64,000 nucleotides of DNA from CAVUPF01 sp963803755 (GTDB taxonomy: Bacteria; Actinomycetota; Thermoleophilia; Solirubrobacterales; 70-9), in assembly GCA_963803755.1 (NCBI GenBank), contig CAWDNP010000005.1:224969-288968 (forward strand). Direction: 5' to 3'. Of the stretch, positions 51,983 to 61,055 are shown piece after piece. Each line of letters opens with the position of its first letter. Position 1 is the stretch's first letter. Under the pieces are notes generated by a model. That model saw only the letters and a list, made by a program, of their open reading frames with translations. It made no database searches and was not told where the DNA came from. The position numbers and the translations under genes are program-made.

Positions 51983-52873
51983 TCAGGAAGCGCGGGGCTG
52001 GAGCTCGGGGGTCCGGGTGCCGCCTCGCCGCCGCTCGCTGCGGCTGACCGCGTCGAAGAAGATATCGTTGCGGCCGCGGCGCATCTGGCGGGGGAAGAGG
52101 TGGCGGGCGCGCCGGTGGGTGGCGGCGATCAAGCGAAAGCTCGCCTCATTGGCGGCGCTCCAGCGAATGCCGAAGATCTCGCGCACGCGCGGCGGCAGGG
52201 TCCCCTTGATGATGTGGTTTTGGACGATCAGGTTGCCCCGCGCCGCCGCCGGCACCGGCTGGCAGAAGGCGAACAACGGCGCCGTCGCCAGCGCGTGCTC
52301 GGTCGCCCGCAACTCGGGCGAAGCCAGCTTTCCCTCCCACCAGGTCCGGAACTCGCAGTGGCTGGCAGGCGCCTCGCTGCGCGGTAGGCCGAACAGCTCG
52401 CCGAGGCACAGATAATCCTGCCAGAGGGCCTCGCGCTCGCCTTTGCTCAGCGGGCGCACCATGGTTTCGTATATCTCCCGCCCCGAGTCGGCGATCACCG
52501 CCAGCGTCCACAGCATCAGCTCCGGATCGAAGGCCGAGTAGGGCGTGCCGGCGGGATGGGGGCCGGCCGCCTCGGGCAGCGTGCCCCTGACGTGCTGGTG
52601 CAGCTGGTGCACCGCGGCCAGCGCCTCATCGGCCTCCGCACGGGTGCCGAGCAGGACCGTCTCCTGGATCTTGGCGGTGCGGGCGAGGCGCTCGAAGGGG
52701 CGCTTGGCGGAGCGGGTGCTGAGCATCGTGGCGGTGTAGGTGAGCGGTTCCAGTGCCCCGACCAAGAGCGCCCGCTGGCCGTAGAGCAGCCCGACCGAGC
52801 GCTCGCCGTGGACGCGGCGCGCCATCGAGCGGCCGGGGGGGAAGTAGTGGGAGTCCTCGCCCAAGTCGGTCAC
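51983..52873 (-). CDS. DUF2236 / MpaB-like oxygenase
   Basis: About 296 residues from GTG 52873 (MTDLGEDSHYFPPGRSMARR). Family traits: RRVHGERSVGLLYGQRALLV, FERLARTAKIQETVLLGTRA, HQLHQHVRGTLPE, FDPELMLWTLAVIADSGREI, YLCLGELFGLPRSEAP. MpaB-type proteins are latex-clearing-protein-like heme b oxygenases; the HxxVxG helix (HQHVRG) could supply an axial ligand. Starts 15 bp after the ftsH stop, so probably co-transcribed. Confidence 0.88.
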   Translation of the reverse strand: MTDLGEDSHYFPPGRSMARRVHGERSVGLLYGQRALLVGALEPLTYTATMLSTRSAKRPFERLARTAKIQETVLLGTRAEADEALAAVHQLHQHVRGTLPEAAGPHPAGTPYSAFDPELMLWTLAVIADSGREIYETMVRPLSKGEREALWQDYLCLGELFGLPRSEAPASHCEFRTWWEGKLASPELRATEHALATAPLFAFCQPVPAAARGNLIVQNHIIKGTLPPRVREIFGIRWSAANEASFRLIAATHRRARHLFPRQMRRGRNDIFFDAVSRSERRRGGTRTPELQPRAS

Positions 52874-52887
52874 AGCCGACGCCGATG

Positions 52888-54440
52888 CTACTGGGAGGTG
52901 AGGGCGACCAGGGCCTGGCCGAGGGTGCGCGAGGGGGCGAGGCGGTGCAGGTCGTGGGCGGCGAAGATCTCGTCGAGGTCCTCGCGAGTGAGGGTCTCGC
53001 GCTCCAGCGCGTTGGCGGCAAGATCGTCGAGGCACTCGCGGTTGGCGGCTAGCAGCGCACGCGCACGCCGGTGAGCTTCGCGAGCCAGCGTCATCGCGGC
53101 GAGATCGACCTCGCGCCGGGTCTCGTCGGAGACGGCATAGTCGCTGGTCGGCAGGGCGATCGGTGCCGGGCCGTCGGCGTCGTGCGCCACCCCCATCCCG
53201 AACTCGGTGGCCATCTGCTTGCAGACTGCGTGCACCCGCGCCAGATCATCGGCCGCCCCCGAGTAGGACTCGCCGAAGACCTGCTCCTCGGCGGCACGCC
53301 CGCCCAGCAGGGTGACGATCTCGTCGAGCAGCTCCTCGCGCGACTTCAGGTAGCTGTCCTCCTGCGGGGAGTGGGCGACGAAGCCGAGCGCAGGACCGCG
53401 CGGCACGATGCTGAGGATCTCCGGCGGGTCCAGCCCCAGCAGCCGCCGGCAGAGCGCGTGCCCCGCCTCGTGGTAGGCGACGATTCGCCGCTCCTTGGCG
53501 CCCAGACGCCGTGCCTGCTGGGAGCCGACCGCTTGGCGGAGCAGCGCCTCGTCGAGGTCGTCGCGGGAGATCTCCTTGCGCTCGGCCCGCCCGGCGATGA
53601 TCGCGGCCTCGTTGAGTGCGTTGGCGAGCTGGGCGCCGGTCATCCCGGTCGTCTTTCGCGCCACGTCGGTGAGGTCGAGGTCTGCTCCAGCGGCTTACCC
53701 TTGGCGTGCGCGCGCAGGATCGCCTCGCGCCCGTCCCGATCGGGCGGCGCGACCAGCACCTGGCGGTCGAAGCGTCCCGGTCGCAGCAGCGCGTGGTCAA
53801 GCTTGTCAACGTGGTTGGAGGCGGCGATCACGATCACCGTCCCCGGCTCGCGCTCGAAGCCGTCCAGCTCGACCAGGAGCTGGTTGAGCGCCTGCTCGCG
53901 CTCGCTCGTACCGCCGTCCCCACCGCCGCCGCGGGCGCCACCGACCGCGTCCAGCTCGTCGATGAAGATCACCGCCCGCCCGGACTTGCGCGCCTCTTTG
54001 AAGAGGCGGCGTATGCGGGCCGCACCGCGGCCGACGAACATCTCGACGAAGCTCGAGCCCGAGGCGGAGAAGAAGTCGACGCCGGCCTGCGCGGCCACCG
54101 CCCGCGCCAGCATCGTCTTGCCCGTCCCCGGCGGGCCGAAGAGCAGCACCCCGCGCGGCGGCTGCGCGCCAAGCGCGGCGAAGCGGTCGGGGTCGCGCAG
54201 CCACTCGGCGACGTCCATCAGCTCGTCCTTGGCGGCATCGACCCCCTGCACCTCCTCCCACAGCACCGGCTTCGTCTTGCTCGCCTTCACCGTTTCGGGC
54301 TTGGTCGTCCCCATCGTGCTACGCATCAGCCGCAGGAAGACGAACAGCAGCCCGGCCATGAAGACGACCCCGAACACCGGGTACCAGTCGAAGAAGAAGC
54401 TCTGTATTTCGGACGCCTGGAGCGCCAGGGTCAGGTGCAT
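52888..54440 (-). CDS. ftsH: FtsH-like ATP-dependent zinc metalloprotease, one TM only, frameshifted
   Basis: Start at 54440 (MHLTLALQASEIQSFFFDW) gives one TM (about 15-37) and no extracytoplasmic domain, unlike classical two-TM FtsH. AAA domain: PRGVLLFGPPGTGKTMLARA, VIFIDELDAVGGARG, LVELDGFEREPGTVIVIAAS, RPGRFDRQVLVAPPDRDGRE. After a frame change near 53688: ARKTTGMTGAQLANALNEAA, zinc motif VAYHEAGHALCRRLLG, TLLGGRAAEEQVFG. Length 3n+2, about 517 codons. Membrane quality control; the missing outer domain may change hexamer assembly. Confidence 0.92.
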
Positions 54441-54560
54441 GTGCCCCGTCTAGTCAAAAGTAATGAGCCATTGTGCGGGTAAAGGCGCCGGCCTCCAATC
54501 GCATATCTGTCCAGGAGGCGGCTCTACACCTAAAGGTCCGCGCCTGCCGGCCACGCCGCT

Positions 54561-55313
54561 CTAGGATGTCCGCTGTACCTGGGAGCCGCCGACGATCGCC
54601 TCTTCGCCGCTGTCGGCGAAGACGATCCAGGCCTTGTTTCCGCCGTCGTAGTCAGGGGCCCACAGCCTCAGCGTCGCCTCGCGCCCCCAGACCGTGCACT
54701 GCTCTTCGCCGGGCTCCTCCAATCCACGCCAGACCCGCACGAAGGGGTTGTCCTCCCACTCCGCGCCGATCGTGGTCGGCTCACGGTGGCCGGGGTGGAC
54801 GCGGGTCTCGGGCGCCAGCCTCATCAGGCGGTCCATCACGCTGGACCGCAGGTCGGCGAAGCCGCTCGCCCCCGGCGCCATCGTGCCGCCCACCGTCCCC
54901 TTGAAGAGAACGTCGGCGGTGAAGACGTCCGTGCCGTCGAGGAGATAGGCGAGGTGGCCGGAGGCATGGCCGGGGGTGAAGATCGCCTCAACCTCCAGCC
55001 CGCCGGCGCTCAGCCTCTCGCCGTCGCCGAGCGTCAGCGCGACCTCCTCCTCGATCTCCGCCGCCGCGGCCTCGTGCGCCACCAGCGGTGGGTTGCCGAG
55101 CCGCTCGCGCGCCTCGGTCAGCCCGGCGACGTGGTCGAGGTGAGGGTGGGTGAGGAGGACGTGGGTGATCTCGATCCCGTCGCGCTCGGCGCGCTCCAGC
55201 AGCGGCCCCAGCTGGTCGTTGCCGTCGATCAGGACGCCCGTGCCGCTCTCGGGGTCGGCGACGAGGTATGCGTTCGACAGCCACTGCGGGTTCTCGGTCC
55301 TCTCGACGATCAC
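54561..55313 (-). CDS. Metallo-beta-lactamase-fold hydrolase (glyoxalase II-like)
   Basis: 250 residues from GTG 55313. VLIDGNDQLGPLLERAERDG, then the metal motif THVLLTHPHLDHVAGLTEAR (HxHxDH), FTPGHASGHLAYLLDG (second His), VFTADVLFKGTVGG (Asp) and VHPGHREPTTIGAEWEDNPF (last His). Typical of the hydroxyacylglutathione hydrolase-like family. The C-terminal 40 residues (WGREATLRLWAPDYDGGNKA) lie outside the core fold. Confidence 0.92.
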   Translation of the reverse strand: MIVERTENPQWLSNAYLVADPESGTGVLIDGNDQLGPLLERAERDGIEITHVLLTHPHLDHVAGLTEARERLGNPPLVAHEAAAAEIEEEVALTLGDGERLSAGGLEVEAIFTPGHASGHLAYLLDGTDVFTADVLFKGTVGGTMAPGASGFADLRSSVMDRLMRLAPETRVHPGHREPTTIGAEWEDNPFVRVWRGLEEPGEEQCTVWGREATLRLWAPDYDGGNKAWIVFADSGEEAIVGGSQVQRTS

Positions 55314-55369
55314 CTCAGGCGAAGTATCGCGGTTCGACGAAGCGCGCCCGTGCGTCGTCGACTCAGCGC

Positions 55370-56544
55370 TCAGCCGTAGGGCCTGTAGATCATGCGGTAG
55401 CCGAGCAGCTGCGTGACCGTCTCGAAGCGATAGCCGCGCGAGCGCAGCGTGTCGATGATCCGTGGCAGCGCCGCCAGCGTCTCGCTGCGGTTGCCGCCGC
55501 CGTCGTGCATGATCACGATCGAGCCTGGGTGGGTCGTGTTGACGACGGTGTTGTAGATCGCGCCGGTCCCCGGCAGCGACCAGTCGCGCGGATCGACGTT
55601 CCAGGTGATCGTCCGCATCCCGAGGCTGCCCGCCGTGGCGATGACGCTGGAGTTGAGGGCGCCGCCGGGCGGGCGGAAGAGGCAGGGTTTGAAGTGGGTG
55701 TAGGCCTCGATCCTGGCGCTGTCGGGGGCCAGTTCGGAGTAGCCGGGGTATTCGGTGTGGTGCATCGTGTGGTTGCCGATCTCGTTGCCTTCGGCGAGGA
55801 TCTGGCGCATCGTCGCCTCGCGCCCCGGCATCTCCTCGCCGATCTCAAAGAAGGTGCCGTGGACGTGCTTGTCGCGTAGCACCTTGAGGAAGCCGGGCGT
55901 GTATTCGCTCGGGCCGTCATCGAAGGTGAGGGCGACGGCCTTGCGTCCAGGCGGACCGTTGGTATCGAGCCCGGCGCTGCCGCCGGTGCAGCCGACCACC
56001 CGCACCGGCCGCAGGCGGAAGGTGAAGGTGCCGGCCTTCGGCAGGCTTTCCTGGCAGGCTCCCCCAGCGCTCGCCTTGCAGCCGCTCTCCCCCTCCAGCA
56101 CTCGCCAGCTGTAGCGGCGCGGCATCAGCCCGGCTTCGGCGGGCAGCAGCGAGACGACCAGCTTGGTGGCGCTCGGCCGCCTCACCCGCGCCGCCACGGT
56201 GCCTTCGTCGGTCGCCTTGCCGGCGGCGTCGATCGTCTCAGCCCTACGCGGCGGCGCGATTCACCGCCGCCGAGGCAGAGCCGCTGTTCGGCCATGGCGC
56301 CAGCTCGGCGCAGCGCCACGCACAGGTAGTGGCCGGTTGCGCCCGCGGCGTCTGGCAGGCGGTTGAGCTGGGCCAGGGGCACGGGCGTCGAGGTTCCTAC
56401 CGAGAAGACCAGGTCCTGTTCTGACTGCGAGAGCGCGGCGCGGAGCAGGTCGGAGCCCTGCGCCGTGTCACCAGCCGCGCCGCCCGCCCCGGCGCTCTGC
56501 ACGGCTCCAGCCAGCGCCACGAGGGCGAGGCAGGTGATGCACAA
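55370..56544 (-). CDS. Secreted polysaccharide deacetylase (CE4), frameshifted
   Basis: Full gene about 391 codons. TTG 56544 gives a secretion signal MCITCLALVALAGAVQSAGA, then a first domain (DLVFSVGTSTPVPLAQLNRL); a frame change near 56245 leads to VAARVRRPSATKLVVSLL and the CE4 domain: AVALTFDDGPSEYTPGFL (motif 1), NEIGNHTMHHTEYPG (HxxxH), CLFRPPGGALNSSV, TWNVDPRDWSLPG, SIVIMHDGGGNRSETL. Likely acts on peptidoglycan or exopolysaccharide. Length 3n+2. Divergent from the peptidoglycan-binding gene. Confidence 0.9.
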
Positions 56545-56697
56545 GATCTTGCGGGAATGGGCGATGGCCGGTTCGAGGTCGACTGCAAAGGGAGCCTGTC
56601 CATGCTAGCCCCGGATCAGACCAGCGCACCCAAATCCGGCCCCGGCGGCGGCTTCGACCGCCGCAGCGCATCCCCAATTACCGTGTTGCAAGCAGGC

Positions 56698-57939
56698 GTG
56701 AGGGCAAGAATCACCTCGGCGCCAGGCCGACGCCTGGCGCTCCTGGCGATCCTCTCCGCCATGGTGATGATCGCTCACCTCCCGGCCATCGCCGCCGGAG
56801 CGACCGGAGGGGCGGGCGAGCCCGGCCCGGCGCAGGCTACGAGTGAGACACCGTTTGACCGTCAGGGCATGTGGATTTGGTACGTCGACCGCTCCGAAGG
56901 TGGGAGCACCGCGCGGATCCTCGCCCGCGCCGCCCGTGACGGGATCGGCACCGTCTACATAAAGGCGGGCGATGGCGGCAGCGTTTGGAACCAGTTCTCG
57001 ACCTCGCTTGTCGAAGCGCTGCACCGGGGCGGGCTCAGTGTCTGCGCCTGGCAGTTCGTCTATGGCACCAGCCCGCTCGCCGAAGCCAAGGTTGGCGCCA
57101 TCGCCGCCGCCAAGGACGCCGATTGCCTGGTGATCGATGCCGAGGGCTCCTATGAAGGCCGCTACGCGGCGGCGGAAACCTACATCCGGGCGCTGCGCGC
57201 GCAAATCGGCCCCTCCTTTCCGCTCTCTCTCGCCACCTTCCCCTACGTCGACTACCACCCCGCCTTCCCCTACTCGGTCTTCTTCGGCCCCGGGGGCGCC
57301 ACCTACAACCAGCCGCAGATGTACTGGAAGGCGATCGGCACCTCGGTTCGCGCCGTCTATCAGCACACCTACGCTTTCAATCGCCTCTGGGGCCACCCGA
57401 TCTACCCGCTCGGGCAGACCTACGAAAGGCCCGGGCGGGGGGCGATCATGCGCTTCCGCAGCTTCGCGGCGAGCTACGGTGGGTTGTCGCCGAGCTGGTG
57501 GGACTGGCAGGAAACCAACCCTCGTACCTGGGGCGCACTGGGCACCGCTACGGCCGGCCCGGTGGTGGGCTACCGACCCGTCGTCTCCCAACCGGTCCTG
57601 AGGCGCGGCAGCCGCGGCGATCTAGTGGTCTGGGCGCAGGAGCACCTGCTCTCCGCCGGCCAGTCGGGGCTGGCGGTCACCGGCATCTTCGGCAACTCCA
57701 CCTACGCGGCGGTGCGCGCTTTCCAAAGCGCCCACGGGCTGCCGGCCGACGGCGTGATCGACGCCTCGACCTGGCGTGAGCTGCTCGCCTTCAGCCCGGC
57801 GCTCATGCGCTGGTCGGCTCGGGCGGCGAAGTCCTCGGCCCGCGGTGCGACGATCAGCCGCGCGACCCCGCCCAGCCGGCCGCGCTCGGCATCGCTGCCG
57901 GCCAAGGCGTACGAGATCCCTCCTGGTCCGCGCCGATGA
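56698..57939 (+). CDS. Secreted glycoside-hydrolase-like protein with C-terminal peptidoglycan-binding domain
   Basis: GTG 56698 places a signal peptide at the N-terminus (APGRRLALLAILSAMVMIAH); frames starting at 56557 or 56602 would add an unlikely 30-47 residue leader. Residues about 55-300 form a TIM-barrel-like domain (GMWIWYVDRSEGGSTARI, CLVIDAEGSYEGRYAAAETY with Asp/Glu, SLATFPYVDYHPAFPYS, SPSWWDWQETNPRTW). A PG_binding_1 repeat follows: VLRRGSRGDLVVWAQEHL, GIFGNSTYAAVRAFQ, GLPADGVIDASTWREL. Basic Ser/Ala/Pro tail. Probably cell-wall associated; catalysis unproven. Confidence 0.85.
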   Translation: MRARITSAPGRRLALLAILSAMVMIAHLPAIAAGATGGAGEPGPAQATSETPFDRQGMWIWYVDRSEGGSTARILARAARDGIGTVYIKAGDGGSVWNQFSTSLVEALHRGGLSVCAWQFVYGTSPLAEAKVGAIAAAKDADCLVIDAEGSYEGRYAAAETYIRALRAQIGPSFPLSLATFPYVDYHPAFPYSVFFGPGGATYNQPQMYWKAIGTSVRAVYQHTYAFNRLWGHPIYPLGQTYERPGRGAIMRFRSFAASYGGLSPSWWDWQETNPRTWGALGTATAGPVVGYRPVVSQPVLRRGSRGDLVVWAQEHLLSAGQSGLAVTGIFGNSTYAAVRAFQSAHGLPADGVIDASTWRELLAFSPALMRWSARAAKSSARGATISRATPPSRPRSASLPAKAYEIPPGPRR

Positions 57940-57947
57940 GCGGTCGG

Positions 57948-58826
57948 TCAGGCGGCGATCTGGGTCACAAGCGTGCCGAGGGTGGGAGAGTCGATCTCGA
58001 TCTTGTCGCCGTCGCGTAGCCAGACCGGCGGCTCGCGCACGCTGCCGACACCCGCTGGCGTCCCGGTGGAGACGATGTCGCCGGGCTCGAGCGTCATCAG
58101 CTCAGAGAGATGGGAGAGCAGGCGCGGCACGCTGAAGATCAGATCGGCGGTGCAGGCGCTCTGCATCTCTTCGCCGTTCAGTCGCAGGGTGATCTCGATC
58201 GCGTCGTGAGCTTCCGCCTCCTCGGGGGTGATGAGCGCCGGGCCGCAGGGGGCCGAGCCGTCGAAGACCTTCCCCGACATCCACTGCGGGGTTGCGAACT
58301 GCAGGTCGCGGGCCGAGAGGTCGTTGAGGAGGGTGTAGCCGGCAATGTGGTCGAGCGCCTCGGCCTCGCTGACCCGGCTGGCGCGCCGCCCGACCACGAA
58401 GGCGACCTCGGCCTCGTAGTCGACCTTGCGGCTGGCGGCGGGAAGCCGAACGGTCGCGCCGGGCGCAGCGAGCGCGTTGCGGAACTTGGCGAAGATTGCC
58501 GGGCTCTGCGGCATCTCGATCCCCGCCTCGGCGGCGTGGCTACGGTAGTTGAGGCCAATGCAGACGATCTTCTCGGGGTCGGGGATGGGAGGCAGCAGCT
58601 CGACCTCGTCAAGCGGCCGCGCCCCCGCTTCTCCGAACGCCTCCCCCGCGGGCTCTTCCCCAACCCCCAGTGCTTCCCCCAGATCGTCGAGCCGCCCCTC
58701 GGCGATCAGCTCTCGCAAGCTGGCGCGCTCAGGCTCCCCCAGTACCCCCCAGGCATCGAGCACCGCGTCGCTTATGAGGACGCCAGCACGTGGCGCGGCC
58801 CCCGACCTGTAGGTCACCAGCCTCAT
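57948..58826 (-). CDS. Fumarylacetoacetate hydrolase-family protein
   Basis: 292 residues. VCIGLNYRSHAAEAGIEMP, PAIFAKFRNALAAPGATVRL, KVDYEAEVAFVVGRRA (metal-binding E-x-E), GYTLLNDLSARDLQ, WMSGKVFDGSAPCGPAL, GDIVSTGTPAGVGSVREPP: the classic FAH C-terminal fold. Substrates in the family include acylpyruvates and 2-hydroxyhepta-2,4-diene-1,7-dioates; none can be chosen here. Convergent with the peptidoglycan-binding gene (8 bp apart). Confidence 0.92.
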   Translation of the reverse strand: MRLVTYRSGAAPRAGVLISDAVLDAWGVLGEPERASLRELIAEGRLDDLGEALGVGEEPAGEAFGEAGARPLDEVELLPPIPDPEKIVCIGLNYRSHAAEAGIEMPQSPAIFAKFRNALAAPGATVRLPAASRKVDYEAEVAFVVGRRASRVSEAEALDHIAGYTLLNDLSARDLQFATPQWMSGKVFDGSAPCGPALITPEEAEAHDAIEITLRLNGEEMQSACTADLIFSVPRLLSHLSELMTLEPGDIVSTGTPAGVGSVREPPVWLRDGDKIEIDSPTLGTLVTQIAA

Positions 58827-58898
58827 CCCCGGCAGACTAGGCTTGATGCGCTAGCTTTGGCGATCCGGCTGTCTTTCTCAAGGCCCAGCCGGACTCTC

Positions 58899-58972
<74 letters not shown>

Positions 58973-59049
58973 CTGGTCGCAGTGCTCGGATGGGGATCCT
59001 GTGCTGACCCACTCTCAGCCCTGAGCATCCCGCGGCGCCTGAGCGAGCG

Positions 59050-59163
59050 GTGGAGGGCACCGTTGCCCTCGACGGGCTGCCACTGATCGCAGGGCTGCTG
59101 GTTGGGCTCGGCGCCGTCGCGGTGGCGAGGGCCCGCGCAGTGAGCGCTCTGGTGACCGGCTGA
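59050..59163 (+). pseudogene. Fragment resembling the C-terminal TM segment of a membrane protein
   Basis: A short frame after tRNA-Asp reads VALDGLPLIAGLLVGLGAVA then VARARAVSALVTG and stops. It looks like the last TM helix of a small transporter (AzlD-like branched-chain amino acid exporter subunits end in a similar way). The rest is missing. It could be a remnant at a tRNA-proximal breakpoint or chance. Confidence 0.3.
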
Positions 59164-59250
59164 CGTAGGCAACCTGCTTTGGCGGCCGGCTCCGAGAATG
59201 TCGGGTGAAGGCCGGGCAGGCCTCTCGCTTCCCTTGCTCTCCGCCGGGAA

Positions 59251-60057
59251 TTACGCGGGGCGGGCCAGGTAGACGGCCTTGGTGTGGAGGAGGTCGTCGA
59301 GGGGCTGGCAGAGGACGGCGTCGAAACCGTGGCCGAATACCTCTAGGCACTGCAGGCCCGCCCGCTCCAGCGTCGCCAACACCTCCTCTTCGGGGAAGTG
59401 GCGCTGGCGGTGCAACTCGGCCTCGATCTCCTCGCCCTCGTTGCTTCCCCCGGCGATCGCCGCTACCTCGAAGCGCGCCTCGCAGATCGACCCCGGCGGG
59501 GTGTCGGCCGTAGCCTGACCGATCCAGACCAGTTGCCGCCCCTTGGCTTCGACCACCGCCGTTTCGGCGAAGAAGGTGCGATAGGACTGCAGGGTGTTGA
59601 CGTCGAACATCAGCAGCCCGCCGAGGGACAGGTTGGCGCGCATGCCGCAGAGCGCCGCCTCCAGCTCCTCGACGCTGAGTAGGTAGTTGACCGCGTCGTC
59701 GAGTGCCCAGACAAGCTCGAACTCGCCGAGCACGGGGAGGTCCCGCATGTCGGCGACGGACAGGCTGGCAGCTTCACCCACCTTGGCGCTCGCAAGCTCC
59801 AGCATCGAGGGCGAGACGTCGCAGGCGCTCACCTCCCAGCCGCGCTCCAGCATCGGGATGAAGCTCTTGCCGGTCCCGCAGCCGACGTCGAGCAGACGCC
59901 CCCTACGCAGGCCGTGGCGCTCCAGTTCTGGCAGCAGGTTCCCTAGCCACAGCTCGTAGTCGTGATGGGCGGTGAAGTCGTCGTAGACGGGGGCGATCGC
60001 CTCGTAGGCGAGCTCCGCCCACTGCGGTCTGGTGCCCTTTACGGTGCTTGCCTCCAC
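59251..60057 (-). CDS. SAM-dependent class I methyltransferase
   Basis: 268 residues: LAYEAIAPVYDDFTAHHDYE, motif I GRLLDVGCGTGKSFIPML, VSACDVSPSMLELASAK, ADMRDLPVLGEFELVWALDD (motif II), LSLGGLLMFDVNTLQSYRTF. The family with FTAHHDYELW at the front is common in actinobacteria and is of unknown substrate. Divergent from the ECF sigma gene across a 108-bp AT-richer gap. Confidence 0.9.
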   Translation of the reverse strand: MEASTVKGTRPQWAELAYEAIAPVYDDFTAHHDYELWLGNLLPELERHGLRRGRLLDVGCGTGKSFIPMLERGWEVSACDVSPSMLELASAKVGEAASLSVADMRDLPVLGEFELVWALDDAVNYLLSVEELEAALCGMRANLSLGGLLMFDVNTLQSYRTFFAETAVVEAKGRQLVWIGQATADTPPGSICEARFEVAAIAGGSNEGEEIEAELHRQRHFPEEEVLATLERAGLQCLEVFGHGFDAVLCQPLDDLLHTKAVYLARPA

Positions 60058-60165
60058 GGTGTGGAGACCAAGTAATTACTCAAAATAGTTTCAGCGCTTA
60101 AATTCTTCGCTTGAATTGCTACTTAGTACCTTCGGAGAATCAACGCTCCAATAGTCCAGGGTGAC
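60058..60165. promoter_or_regulatory. AT-rich divergent promoter region
   Basis: Between the methyltransferase and the sigma-factor gene lies an unusually AT-rich stretch (about 60070-60135, e.g. GTAATTACTCAAAATAGTTT and CTTGAATTGCTACTTAGTA), in sharp contrast to the surroundings. It must carry both promoters; exact -35/-10 boxes cannot be fixed by eye. Confidence 0.4.
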
Positions 60166-60639
60166 TTGGCCGACGAAGGCTGGAAGTGGGGTGAGGCGCA
60201 CAAGGTTTGCCTTCGATTGGCATATCGCTACGCGAGCAATCCGAGCGAGGCGGAGGACATAGCCCAGGACGCCATGCTCCGGGCCTGGCGTCGGCGCTCG
60301 ACCCTACGCGACTCCGAGCGCCGCAACCAGTGGCTGGCGACGATCGTCCGCAACGAGGCCTTCCGCCAGCACGCCCGCCTGCGCCCCGACCCGATCGCCA
60401 CGATCGAAGGCCATGAGGGCGCCGAAGACGAGCAAGTTGTGGCGACGGTCGAACGAGCCGACATCCAGGCCGCCCTTGACCGGCTCTCAGAGCGAGACCG
60501 CCAACTGCTCCACCTCCGCTACGAGGAGGACCTGACCCAGGCCGCGATCGCCAGTCGCCTTGGGATCCCCGAAGGGACGGTCAAGGTCAGGCTGCACCGG
60601 GCCCGCGACAAGCTGCGTCGGGTCTTCGTCCCTCAGTGA
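60166..60639 (+). CDS. ECF-type RNA polymerase sigma factor
   Basis: 157 residues from TTG 60166. Region 2: YASNPSEAEDIAQDAMLRAW and SERRNQWLATIVRNEAFRQH. Region 4: ALDRLSERDRQLLHLRYEED, LTQAAIASRLGIPEGTVKVR, LHRARDKLRRVFV. No anti-sigma gene follows, so its control is unknown. Promoter of its own in the AT-rich gap upstream. Confidence 0.92.
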   Translation: MADEGWKWGEAHKVCLRLAYRYASNPSEAEDIAQDAMLRAWRRRSTLRDSERRNQWLATIVRNEAFRQHARLRPDPIATIEGHEGAEDEQVVATVERADIQAALDRLSERDRQLLHLRYEEDLTQAAIASRLGIPEGTVKVRLHRARDKLRRVFVPQ

Positions 60640-60654
60640 GCGCCGCGCTCCGCC

Positions 60655-60950
60655 TCAGCAGATGCGGCGCTGCCTTTCACCGGCCTTGGCCAGGGCCCGC
60701 TCGATGTCGGAGCCCAGCATCTCGGCCATGTCGCGGCTGCAGTTCTCCTTGACGACCATTCGCAGCACCGCCGCCGACTCGGCGTTGGGCGGCAGCGCGT
60801 AGGCGGGGACGATCCAGCCGCGCTCGCGCAGCCGCAGAGAGCCCGCTCCGGCGTCGATCCCTTTCGGAATGTCGTGCTCGGGGACCTCGCCGGTGAAGTT
60901 GCGGCCGCTGTAGGTCGTGTTGGTGAAGACGGCCGGTCGAGTTGTGCCTT
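60655..60950 (-). pseudogene. C-terminal remnant of a PLP-dependent glutamate decarboxylase
   Basis: The frame FTGEVPEHDIPKGIDAGAGS, LRLRERGWIVPAYALPPNAE, SAAVLRMVVKENCSRDMAEM matches the C-terminal domain of bacterial GAD (LRERGWxVPAYxxPxN...AVLRxVVR...SRDMA). The entire catalytic PLP domain is absent; upstream sequence is taken by the divergent S51 gene region. Therefore a truncated, probably non-functional remnant of about 90 codons. Confidence 0.6.
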
Positions 60951-61055
60951 GCGGATCGTCATTCGGCGCCGACTGTACACGCGGGCGAGCGCTCGGGCGT
61001 GAACTTCGGACCGCTGTACAACGACTCCACGCCCGCCCCTCGCCACCATTTGGTA

